A DNA stretch of 6,297 nt from assembly GCA_025363795.1 (NCBI GenBank), contig JANYLE010000090.1, positions 1 to 6,297 on the forward strand. Direction: 5' to 3'. The position numbers and the translations under genes were made by a program. The stretch's first letter is position 1. Every line of letters begins with the position of its first letter. Origin of the DNA: Mariniphaga sp. (GTDB taxonomy: Bacteria; Bacteroidota; Bacteroidia; Bacteroidales; Prolixibacteraceae). The notes below the pieces were generated by a model that saw nothing but the letters and a program-made list of their open reading frames with translations, did no database searches and was not told the DNA's origin. This document shows, in pieces, positions 1 through 5,163 of this stretch.

Positions 1-132
1 CTGACTGTAACATCACCATTCCACTAATCCAATCATCTTCCCAGCATTACGCTTAGGCTAATTCAAAATAATTAATCATCGTCAAAAAGAATTCAGTTTA
101 ATTTCTGAACTTTACTATCACAATCCAGCTAT
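1..132. other. Intergenic DNA at the left edge, no supported gene
   Basis: No reading frame here has the length or composition of a gene. One forward frame is open from base 1 and stops at 25-27 after eight codons. It could be the tail of a gene lying to the left, but eight residues are too few to judge. The remainder is AT-rich and leads into the promoter of the transposase gene. I saw no copy of the GTAGAGACG-type repeat that occurs inside that gene. Confidence 0.5.
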
Positions 133-140
133 TAGATTTG
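111..140 (+). promoter_or_regulatory. Putative Bacteroidota-type promoter of the RAYT gene
   Basis: TAGATTTG at 133-140 matches the Bacteroidota -7 consensus TAnnTTTG exactly. The best -33 candidate is the imperfect TTTA at 111-114, 18 bases upstream. Transcription would start near 147, giving a leader of only about 13 bases before the ATG at 160. The -7 match is direct observation. Promoter function is inferred, and the weak -33 box lowers confidence. Confidence 0.45.
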
Positions 141-159
141 ATCGTTAAAACATATCCAG

Positions 160-834
160 ATGACCGAAAAATTTCAGGACAAATACCGGATATCATCTGC
201 ACGTTTACGGAATTGGGATTATAGTGCAGAAGGTATCTATTTTATCACAATATGCACTGCCGGACACGATTGTTATTTTGGCGGAATCGTCAACAAAAAA
301 ATGGTATTATCAGATATAGGTTCATTGGTACAATTGGAATGGGAAAAATCATTCGTTATTCGAGCTGAATTATTTTGCGATTATTTTGTCATCATGCCTA
401 ATCATATTCATGCAATTTTGCGTATTGAAAATGAGGTTTGCAAACAAACCGATGAATTGCACAATGGAAATAAGCACAACATCTTACCTGGGAACGATGT
501 AGAGACGGACGGTCGTCCGTCTCTAGAAATATCCGATTGTCCGTCTCTACAAATATCCAATCATACGTCTCTGCATCACGACATTGTACCCCCCAAACAA
601 ACATCACCAGCCAAATTCGGGGTTGCATATCGTCCACCAAAATCAATTTCATCTTTTGTTGCAGGTTTTAAATCGGCAGTAACGGTGAACGCGCGAAAAA
701 TTCATGCTGATTTTGGATGGCAAACGCGTTTTCATGATCATATAATTCACACAGATCCGGAATATCACCGAATTGCCGACTATATTGAGAATAATCCTGC
801 GAATTGGGGAAAGGATAAATTTTTCAAAGATTAG
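160..834 (+). CDS. REP-associated tyrosine transposase (RAYT, Y1/HUH superfamily)
   Basis: This 224-residue protein belongs to the single-strand DNA transposases related to IS200/IS605 TnpA. RAYTs cut and join single-stranded DNA at REP hairpins through a 5'-phosphotyrosine intermediate and are usually single-copy, domesticated genes. The N-terminal 'YFITICT' strand is at about 27-33. The HUH metal-binding motif is H82-I-H84 within MPNHIHAIL. A helix like FVAGFKSAVT lies at 166-175, and WQTRFHDHII at 187-196. The C-terminal block DYIENNPANW (207-216) contains Y208, which aligns by motif with the catalytic tyrosine of E. coli TnpA-REP. All key residues are present, so it may be active. Residues about 92-160 form a low-complexity insert absent from the shortest family members. 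It is encoded by a palindrome and 24-base tandem repeats that keep the frame. The ATG at 160 is chosen because the family's N-terminal 'YRISSARLRNWDY' block follows directly and a promoter lies just upstream. No flanking terminal repeats were found, so it looks like a lone gene rather than an insertion sequence. Confidence 0.92.
   Translation: MTEKFQDKYRISSARLRNWDYSAEGIYFITICTAGHDCYFGGIVNKKMVLSDIGSLVQLEWEKSFVIRAELFCDYFVIMPNHIHAILRIENEVCKQTDELHNGNKHNILPGNDVETDGRPSLEISDCPSLQISNHTSLHHDIVPPKQTSPAKFGVAYRPPKSISSFVAGFKSAVTVNARKIHADFGWQTRFHDHIIHTDPEYHRIADYIENNPANWGKDKFFKD
499..525. repeat. REP-like palindrome with GTAG foot inside the RAYT gene
   Basis: Bases 500-510 (tagagacggac) and 515-525 (gtccgtctcta) form a perfect 11-bp stem around a 4-base loop, GGTC (511-514). 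The left foot, starting at 499, reads GTAG, the tetranucleotide known from the gamma-proteobacterial REP/RAYT systems as the recognition and cleavage signal beside the hairpin. The left arm 499-510 can also pair over 12 bp with 539-550. The palindrome lies wholly within the coding sequence and is translated as part of VETDGRPSL. Whether this RAYT acts on it is inference. Confidence 0.8.
515..586 (+). repeat. 24-bp tandem repeat, three copies (third degenerate), in frame within RAYT
   Basis: Units are 515-538, 539-562 and 563-586. The first two differ at only three positions. The third keeps the core CGTCTCT and then diverges. Each unit is exactly eight codons, so the protein shows RPSLEISD, CPSLQISN and HTSLHHDI in succession. 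The first unit begins with the right arm of the palindrome, so the array looks like repeated duplication of that arm with its 3' flank. A multiple-of-three unit lets copy number change without breaking the gene. Confidence 0.8.
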
Positions 835-1039
835 TTTGCCATTTTAGATATTTAGTTGCCGGTCGTTGGCCAAGATCTGCAATCAAAAATATTTTCGATT
901 CACGCAGGCTTTATGAACCTTTTTAATAAATAAGGTGTATATATAAAAGAGTTCGCAGTAATTGCGCAGCGACACTCAACGAATCAAAGAAAATTGAGAC
1001 TATTATTTTTAATCTGACATCATAAAAAAAAATAATAAT
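835..1039. other. Intergenic DNA between RAYT and the SRPBCC gene
   Basis: About 205 bases, AT-rich, with no plausible gene on either strand. No strong terminator follows the RAYT gene; the only small dyad is GCC/GGC around 857-870. Upstream of the next gene, TATTTTTA at 1004-1011 is a one-mismatch match to the -7 consensus with no clear -33 box, so it is only a weak promoter candidate. The last bases before the ATG are an A/AAT-rich run with no Shine-Dalgarno sequence. Confidence 0.45.
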
Positions 1040-1489
1040 ATGGCTAATAACACAGTAAACTTACATCGGGTTTTTGCAGCTCCTGTAGAAAAAGTATTTA
1101 AAGCATTCGTAAATGCTGATGCAATGGCTTCCTGGTTACCACCTTATGGCTTTGTTTGTAAGGTGCATAGTATGGATGCAAAAGTTGGGGGTTCCTATAA
1201 AATGACGTTTACCAATTTTACGACAGGCAATAGTCATTCGTTTGGTGGCGAATATTTAGAAATAATACCCAATGAATTATTAAAATATACGGACCAGTTT
1301 GACGACCCAAATTTGCCCGGACAAATGATTACTACGATTCAACTAAAATCTGTTTTATGTGGAACAGAACTTTTTGCTACACAAGAAGGCATTCCCGATT
1401 TAATTCCAACTGAAATGTGTTATTTAGGTTGGCAGGAATCTTTAGACAAATTAAAACGTTTGGTAGAACCTAATATTCCGGACGCGTAA
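1040..1489 (+). CDS. SRPBCC / AHSA1-like (START-fold) domain protein
   Basis: A 149-residue single-domain cytoplasmic protein of the Bet v1-like SRPBCC superfamily, in the group named after the Hsp90 co-chaperone Aha1 C-terminal domain. The fold forms a hydrophobic cavity that binds small ligands; specific roles for the bacterial stand-alone members are mostly unknown. Evidence: the N-terminal strand-helix signature HRVFAAPVEKVFKAFVNAD (9-27) followed by MASWLPPYGF, where the family often has a W-x-P motif. The central strands are at VGGSYKMTF (49-57) and GGEYLEIIPNELLKYT (69-84). The closing amphipathic helix is GWQESLDKLKRLVE (130-143). Length is normal and no residues are obviously missing. 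The VOC gene begins 30 bp after its stop codon and is probably co-transcribed. SRPBCC and PhnB-like VOC genes commonly sit together in bacteria, but this does not reveal the ligand. No enzyme activity should be assigned. Confidence 0.92.
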   Translation: MANNTVNLHRVFAAPVEKVFKAFVNADAMASWLPPYGFVCKVHSMDAKVGGSYKMTFTNFTTGNSHSFGGEYLEIIPNELLKYTDQFDDPNLPGQMITTIQLKSVLCGTELFATQEGIPDLIPTEMCYLGWQESLDKLKRLVEPNIPDA

Positions 1490-1519
1490 TAAAATATTCA
1501 CAAATTAATAGTAAAAGAT

Positions 1520-1957
1520 ATGGCACAAATTAATCCGCATATTAACTTCAATGGAAATGCTGAAGAAGCATTCACATTTTACAAATCTGTATTTGGCGGT
1601 GAGTTCGCAATGATTGTACGTTTCAAAGACATGTCAAGCCCTGAATTCCCGGTCGCAGAAAATGAAGCAAATAAAATAATGCACATTGCCTTACCTGTTG
1701 GGAAAAATGTTTTAATGGCAAATGATGTTCCGGAAAGTATGGGCCGGACAAATGAAAACGAAAACAGAAGTAAAATTTCAATAAGTGCAGAAAGCAAAGA
1801 AGAAGCAGACAAATTATTTAAAGGACTATCAGAAGGTGGGAAAGTTGAAATGACTATTGCTGACAGTCCCTGGGGTTCGTATTTTGGAATGTTTAGAGAC
1901 AAATATGGTATAGAATGGATGGTGGACTTTGACCCAAAATATAATGGACAATTGTAA
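1520..1957 (+). CDS. VOC family protein, PhnB-like (glyoxalase/bleomycin-resistance fold)
   Basis: A 145-residue cytoplasmic protein of the vicinal oxygen chelate superfamily, of the type often labelled PhnB or '3-demethylubiquinone-9 3-methyltransferase', labels not backed by known activity for most members. It opens with the typical INPHINFNGNAEEAFTFYKS block (4-22) and FGGEF (25-29). The second half has NKIMHIALPVG (51-61), an N-x-LMAND element (63-69) and the C-terminal signature WGSYFGMFRDKYGIEWMVDF (118-137). H7, H55 and E132 sit near where VOC proteins often place metal ligands, but metal binding cannot be confirmed here. There is one betaalphabetabetabeta pair and the length is normal. 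It lies downstream of the SRPBCC gene with a 30-bp gap and no intervening promoter or terminator, so an operon is likely. A strong terminator lies about 195 bp further on. Confidence 0.92.
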   Translation: MAQINPHINFNGNAEEAFTFYKSVFGGEFAMIVRFKDMSSPEFPVAENEANKIMHIALPVGKNVLMANDVPESMGRTNENENRSKISISAESKEEADKLFKGLSEGGKVEMTIADSPWGSYFGMFRDKYGIEWMVDFDPKYNGQL

Positions 1958-2151
1958 AAAAAGTAACTTCTGCTAATTGAGTGGAATGCCCTGAGATGGT
2001 TTCATTCCAGGGAGAGTAACTCTTATCATTATGCGTATGGTTATCGTCTACTTTCAAAGAAACCGTTAAAGGAAGAAAAGGGAGAGAAAGAAGAAAAGAA
2101 ATAGTCGGTGAACGTTTGGTTGGAAAACGATTGCAAGTTATATTATGAATG

Positions 2152-2183
2152 AAAAGTGCCCTGCATTTCGGGGCACTTTTTTT
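2152..2183 (+). terminator. Rho-independent terminator after the SRPBCC-VOC unit
   Basis: AAAAGTGCCC (2152-2161) pairs perfectly with GGGCACTTTT (2171-2180) around a 9-base loop, followed by further T to make a seven-T run at 2177-2183. The A-run on the left would let it work in reverse too, but no convergent gene ends here. It is about 195 bp past the VOC stop codon, so the transcript would have a long 3' tail, or a separate small RNA could end here. Confidence 0.85.
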
Positions 2184-2206
2184 ATGTTTATTCAGGAAAT
2201 CCAAAG

Positions 2207-2230
2207 AAGAACCTTGACAACAAGGTTTTT
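2207..2230 (+). terminator. Second, weaker terminator-like hairpin
   Basis: AACCTTG (2210-2216) and CAAGGTT (2221-2227) form a 7-bp stem with loop ACAA. Three more pairs (one G-T) extend it outward to 2207 and 2230, ending in a five-T run at 2226-2230. It follows the strong terminator by only 25 bases, so it could be a back-up. It has fewer GC pairs and a shorter T-run, so function is less certain. Confidence 0.45.
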
Positions 2231-2231
2231 G

Positions 2232-2292
2232 CGGAGCGAAACGACAAGGCTTATCCTGAAGCTATTGAAGCCTTTTCACTCCTTGTTTTCCG
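2232..2292. repeat. Nested imperfect inverted repeats of unknown role
   Basis: AAGGCTT (2246-2252) is the exact inverse of AAGCCTT (2268-2274). Around it, ACAAGG (2244-2249) can pair with CCTTGT (2281-2286), and an outer CGGA with TCCG near 2232 and 2292. The two inner stems overlap, so they could be alternative folds. This may be a remnant of a repeat element or part of a structured RNA; nothing identifies it. Confidence 0.3.
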
Positions 2293-2409
2293 GTCAAAAT
2301 TAGGGAAACCTTCCTCTCCTGTTAATCAACAGTGGCATAGATTACCATTCCCTTTTTATGAGGTATCGTTTTTCCGGACAATTATTTATAAAACACAATT
2401 TTTTATTAA

Positions 2410-2417
2410 TAGATTTG
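2410..2417 (+). promoter_or_regulatory. Putative -7 promoter element of the lipoprotein gene
   Basis: TAGATTTG matches the Bacteroidota TAnnTTTG consensus in full, and is identical to the box before the RAYT gene. No TTTG -33 box is visible at the expected distance, only AT-rich sequence (around 2383-2390). A start near 2424 would give a leader of about 38 bases to the ATG at 2462. Confidence 0.45.
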
Positions 2418-2461
2418 TTAATACAAAAAGGAAGTAAAATGTACATCTAAAGCATTCTAAA

Positions 2462-3538
2462 ATGAAAAAACGGAGACTTCAGGTTGCAACAGGTATTTTG
2501 CTATTCTTAATTTTAATTGTTTTTAGTTGTAAGGTAAAAGATCAAGTTCCGAAGGAACGGCATTTGCCGAAAATGAAACAACAGCGTGAGGCAGTTTCAT
2601 CTGACCGTGGTGAGTCAGTTCCAAGAACTCAGGAATCATTGCCTGCTCCCCCATCACCTCCGCCGCCTCCAGGTTCTTCGCCAAGACAAAGAGCAAAGCC
2701 ACGACCTGAATTCTCCGAAAGGGTGGAAAATCCGCCAGTTAATACTGAACGTATGTCGGAAGATAGGATTGGTGCTGCATTTGAAACTGCGCCGCGCAAA
2801 GAAAAACAAGCGCAATATGCTGAGCGAATTGATCAATCATCTTCCGAACCTGCAGTGAAGGTGCGACCGGTGAAAGAAGTTAATGAAGTAACGCCGGTGG
2901 TGTATCCTAAAACAAGTTCCAAAAGCATTGCATTTTATTGCCCCGAGGAGATGAAGGAGGAGAATACGTATGAAGTTCGGGCAATGCTGGGTTATTTTCT
3001 AAAAGATGAAGAGGTTAAGGATGAATTATTGGGCGCAATAAATGAAACAAGAAAAGAGATGCACGAAGCGCCGGTAACACTTTCGGATATTGCGACAAAA
3101 GCCATTGCACTGGACAAGTATGTAAAAATTGATCTTCTTGATCCGGCAAACAAGTTTAAAATAGTCTATGTACCAATAAACCCGAATTCTCCTGCGAATG
3201 AACCGGTAAAGATATTTGATGATGCGACGAATCAATACTATCCGAACCTTTTTAAATGGATCTGGAAAGTAACGCCAAATACGAGTTCCAAAGGGCCTGC
3301 CGTTTTAACGTTGGTGATCACGCCTTACGATAAAGACAGGAAACCTCAGGCCGGAGAGCAAAGGAACTACGCGATTAAAGTGGCGTTGAAAGAGAGTTTT
3401 GTTGCCGCAGTTTGGGATCGTGCCAACCGAAATCCGGAATGGGCAGTTGCCAGTATCATAACGCCAATCCTTTCCTTCTTTGCGGGATTGTTCGTTAAGA
3501 AAAAGAAGAACAGTGACGCCAATAATCCGGATGCTTAA
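2462..3538 (+). CDS. Predicted envelope lipoprotein with beta-sandwich-like domain and C-terminal membrane helix, function unknown
   Basis: A 358-residue protein. Residues 2-5 (KKRR) and a hydrophobic stretch at 8-22 ending in VFSC make a lipoprotein signal, with Cys23 as the likely lipidated residue. The lipobox is loose (F at -2), so an uncleaved anchor is possible. Residues 24-150 are charged and disordered, with a proline-rich stretch at 61-82 (PAPPSPPPPPG core). A folded domain spans about 154-312. It begins SIAFYCPEEM and TYEVRAMLGY, then EVKDELLGAINE, an extended middle, and FKWIWKVTP (264-272) followed by VLTLVITPYDKD. I recall a similar layout, with a 'P..M....Y.V' opening and a 'W.W.VTP...G...L.L' close, in uncharacterised bacterial membrane proteins; this was not checked. 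A hydrophobic helix at 328-345 is followed by KKKK, so the tail should be cytoplasmic and the domain periplasmic. No catalytic motif is visible. It stands alone between the terminator region and the next promoter, so neighbours give no clue. Confidence 0.85.
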   Translation: MKKRRLQVATGILLFLILIVFSCKVKDQVPKERHLPKMKQQREAVSSDRGESVPRTQESLPAPPSPPPPPGSSPRQRAKPRPEFSERVENPPVNTERMSEDRIGAAFETAPRKEKQAQYAERIDQSSSEPAVKVRPVKEVNEVTPVVYPKTSSKSIAFYCPEEMKEENTYEVRAMLGYFLKDEEVKDELLGAINETRKEMHEAPVTLSDIATKAIALDKYVKIDLLDPANKFKIVYVPINPNSPANEPVKIFDDATNQYYPNLFKWIWKVTPNTSSKGPAVLTLVITPYDKDRKPQAGEQRNYAIKVALKESFVAAVWDRANRNPEWAVASIITPILSFFAGLFVKKKKNSDANNPDA

Positions 3539-3591
3539 TTGAAATGCCATTGCAACTTTATAGGTGCTTAAAAGAGAAACAATGAAAAGGA

Positions 3592-3626
3592 TTTGTACAG
3601 AATAAAAATAGATTTACCTATTTTTG
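3592..3626 (+). promoter_or_regulatory. Putative promoter of the LysE-hydrolase unit, with overlapping dyad
   Basis: TTTG at 3592-3595 and TATTTTTG at 3619-3626 match the Bacteroidota -33 (TTTG) and -7 (TAnnTTTG) elements, with a 23-base spacer at the long end of the usual range. Transcription would start near 3633, about 16 bases before the ATG at 3649. A perfect 8-bp inverted repeat, AAAAATAG (3604-3611) and CTATTTTT (3618-3625), lies between the boxes and covers most of the -7 element, a position suited to a repressor site. The dyad is observed; its regulatory role is inferred. Confidence 0.55.
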
Positions 3627-3648
3627 GCGGCAATCCATACTATTAAAA

Positions 3649-4275
3649 ATGAACTATCTTCCCCTGATTGGCACTGTAGCGATTCTTAACTTATTGGCGG
3701 TTATGAGCCCGGGGCCTGACTTTGTGATTACTGTTAAAAATTCAATCCGGTATTCACGCAGGTCCGGTATATTTACAAGTATGGGCATCGGACTCGGACT
3801 TTGTATACATCTCTCCTATTGTGCTGCCGGGATCGGTTTTATAATTTCAAAATCGATTATCCTGTTTTCCATCATTAAATTATTAGGCGCTGGTTATTTG
3901 ATCTACATCGGTATTAGTTCAATTCTTGCCAAAGGAAGGGAAGCAGAAATAACGGAAGAAAAAACCAGCGACGATCTCACCCGCGTACAGGCTTTCAGAA
4001 CCGGCTTTTTCACCAATGTTTTAAATCCAAAAGTTACGCTGTTTATTCTTAGCTTGTTTACATTGGTGATTGGTCCTGCCACCCCTGCATACGTTATCTT
4101 TATTATTTCAGTAGTCATTATTTTAACAGCCGTCATTTGGTTTACAATTGTTTCCATATTTTTCACACAACTAAGCGTTCAGCGGGTATTTTATAAATAT
4201 GAGAACATCATCAACCGTTTCCTGGGTGGTTTGCTGATTTTGCTTGGGATTAAAATTGCATTGTCTATCCGATAA
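3649..4275 (+). CDS. LysE/RhtB family exporter
   Basis: A 208-residue inner-membrane protein of the LysE translocator family, whose characterised members export amino acids (lysine, homoserine, threonine, leucine and others) using the proton gradient. About six hydrophobic segments are visible, at roughly 4-27, 41-66, 69-93, 117-142, 147-173 and 187-206. The family signature SPGPDF is at 20-25, followed by a basic loop (RYSRRSG, 34-40). LGAGYLIYIG is at 79-88, and FFTNVLNPKVTLFILSLF at 120-137 matches the family's conserved NPK region. The polar loop between segments 3 and 4 (96-114) is charged, as is usual. Length is typical. The substrate cannot be read from sequence. The hydrolase gene starts 20 bp after the stop, so the two are probably one transcript from the promoter at 3592-3626. 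The ATG at 3649 fits that promoter and lets the first helix begin at once. Confidence 0.95.
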   Translation: MNYLPLIGTVAILNLLAVMSPGPDFVITVKNSIRYSRRSGIFTSMGIGLGLCIHLSYCAAGIGFIISKSIILFSIIKLLGAGYLIYIGISSILAKGREAEITEEKTSDDLTRVQAFRTGFFTNVLNPKVTLFILSLFTLVIGPATPAYVIFIISVVIILTAVIWFTIVSIFFTQLSVQRVFYKYENIINRFLGGLLILLGIKIALSIR

Positions 4276-4295
4276 TACATTCAAATACTTCTGTC

Positions 4296-5084
4296 ATGAA
4301 AAAAATTATAGCTTTTCTTTTGTTTTTATTTCCCTGTGTGATCAGTGGTTTTGCGCAGTCAAATGGAGTTGTTTACGGAAGCAATTCGCAGGCAGGACAT
4401 TATGCTTCGGTAAATGGGATTAAGTTGTATTACGAAACCTATGGAAGCGGAAAACCCTTAATTATGCTGCATGGGAATGGTGGCTCCATTAATGCCTTTA
4501 GCAAGCAGATCCCATTTTTTGAAAAATATTACCAGGTAATTGCCATCGATAGCCGGCTGCAAGGAAAGTCGGGAGGTTCACCCGATAATATCTCCTATGA
4601 TTTAATGGCTTCCGATTTCTGCGCGTTATTAGATCAGCTGCACATTGAATCTGCCTATGTTTTAGGGTGGAGCGACGGTGGTATTGACGGGATAATCATG
4701 GCGATGAAGTGTCCGGGAAAAGTAAAAAAACTCGCTGTTTCAGGAGCCAATACAGTACCTGACTCTACAGCACTGTCCAATGCCGATTTAATGCAGATGA
4801 AAGATTTTGTAGCACATAATACAACCGCGCCTAAAAAGGATATCGCGCTAAATAAGATGATGATCGATCAGCCCAATATTCCGTTTGCGGATCTGAAACA
4901 AATTCATTGTCCGGTGCTGGTGATGGCAGGAGATCACGACATGATTAAACCCGAACATACGCTGAAAATATTCCAGTCAATCCCAATGGCTTCGCTTTGT
5001 ATCTTTCCTGATTCGAATCATGGTGTGTGTCAGCAACACCCGGATTTATTTAATGAAACAGTGCTTAGGTTTCTTACAAAATAA
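4296..5084 (+). CDS. Secreted alpha/beta hydrolase
   Basis: A 262-residue alpha/beta-hydrolase-fold protein, acting outside the cytoplasm on an unknown ester, amide, lactone or similar bond. The signal peptide is KK plus a hydrophobic core (4-17) ending in SGFA, with likely cleavage after Ala20 before QSNG, a very common Bacteroidota pattern. The oxyanion-hole motif is HGNGG (59-63). The nucleophile elbow is G-W-S-D-G with Ser126. The acid is probably Asp215 in AGDHDMIKPEH (Asp213 is the alternative), and the base is His242 in SNHGV. The order and spacing fit an intact catalytic triad. The cap between about 152 and 200 is short, which suggests an exposed active site. IDSRLQGKSGG (84-94) is the usual D-x-R-x-x-G-x-S block. 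It lies 20 bp behind the LysE-type exporter gene, probably co-transcribed, and ends at a bidirectional terminator. Whether the two act on one compound is unknown. Confidence 0.93.
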   Translation: MKKIIAFLLFLFPCVISGFAQSNGVVYGSNSQAGHYASVNGIKLYYETYGSGKPLIMLHGNGGSINAFSKQIPFFEKYYQVIAIDSRLQGKSGGSPDNISYDLMASDFCALLDQLHIESAYVLGWSDGGIDGIIMAMKCPGKVKKLAVSGANTVPDSTALSNADLMQMKDFVAHNTTAPKKDIALNKMMIDQPNIPFADLKQIHCPVLVMAGDHDMIKPEHTLKIFQSIPMASLCIFPDSNHGVCQQHPDLFNETVLRFLTK

Positions 5085-5099
5085 GGACAACAACAACTA

Positions 5100-5137
5100 A
5101 AAAGCCTGACAGTTCCGGAGAACACTGTCAGGCTTTT
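5100..5137. terminator. Bidirectional intrinsic terminator between convergent genes
   Basis: A perfect 14-bp stem, AAAAGCCTGACAGT (5100-5113) with ACTGTCAGGCTTTT (5124-5137), surrounds a 10-base loop. T-runs occur at the 3' end on both strands because the stem ends in AAAA/TTTT. It lies 15 bp past the hydrolase stop codon and 26 bp beyond the GH3 stop on the other strand, so it can end both transcripts. Confidence 0.9.
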
Positions 5138-5163
5138 GTGAATGATTTAATTTTTTAAACCCC

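Larger units (their letters stand above)
1958..2461. other. 504-bp intergenic region: hairpins, terminator and promoter, no convincing gene
   Basis: No frame here looks like a conserved protein. The largest forward frame (from 2156) starts inside the terminator hairpin and has no recognisable composition. Visible from left to right: an inverted repeat TGGAATG/CATTCCA (1982-1988 and 2003-2009), competing with CCCTG/CAGGG (1989-1993 and 2008-2012). Then comes a purine-rich run at about 2070-2101, the strong terminator at 2152-2183, a second terminator-like hairpin at 2207-2230, nested inverted repeats at 2232-2292, and a promoter -7 box at 2410-2417. An ATG at 2439 has a good AGGAAG sequence just before it but encodes only three residues before a stop. 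Confidence 0.6.

Noticed and set aside
499..586. A small CRISPR-like array
   Set aside because: The units are contiguous 24-bp tandem copies without unique spacers, lie in frame inside a coding gene, and there are no cas genes.
398..652. An 84-codon minus-strand frame within the RAYT gene
   Set aside because: It is antisense to a well-supported transposase gene. Its repeated ETD-R-IFLE segments merely reflect the 24-bp tandem repeats read backwards.
160..834. A complete IS200/IS605 insertion sequence
   Set aside because: No subterminal hairpins or defined ends were found around the gene, there is no tnpB, and the protein has RAYT-type motifs. A lone RAYT gene fits better.
1893..2204. A 103-codon minus-strand frame spanning the VOC 3' end and the terminator
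   Set aside because: It overlaps the VOC coding sequence and crosses the terminator hairpin. Its composition is not protein-like and it has no conserved motif.
2156..2437. A 93-codon forward open frame between the VOC and lipoprotein genes
   Set aside because: Its ATG lies inside the stem of a strong terminator, it runs through two further hairpins and over a promoter -7 box, and the translation has no recognisable family features.
2586..2858. A 90-codon frame overlapping the lipoprotein gene
   Set aside because: It lies within the proline-rich, low-complexity coding part of a better-supported gene and has no recognisable features of its own.
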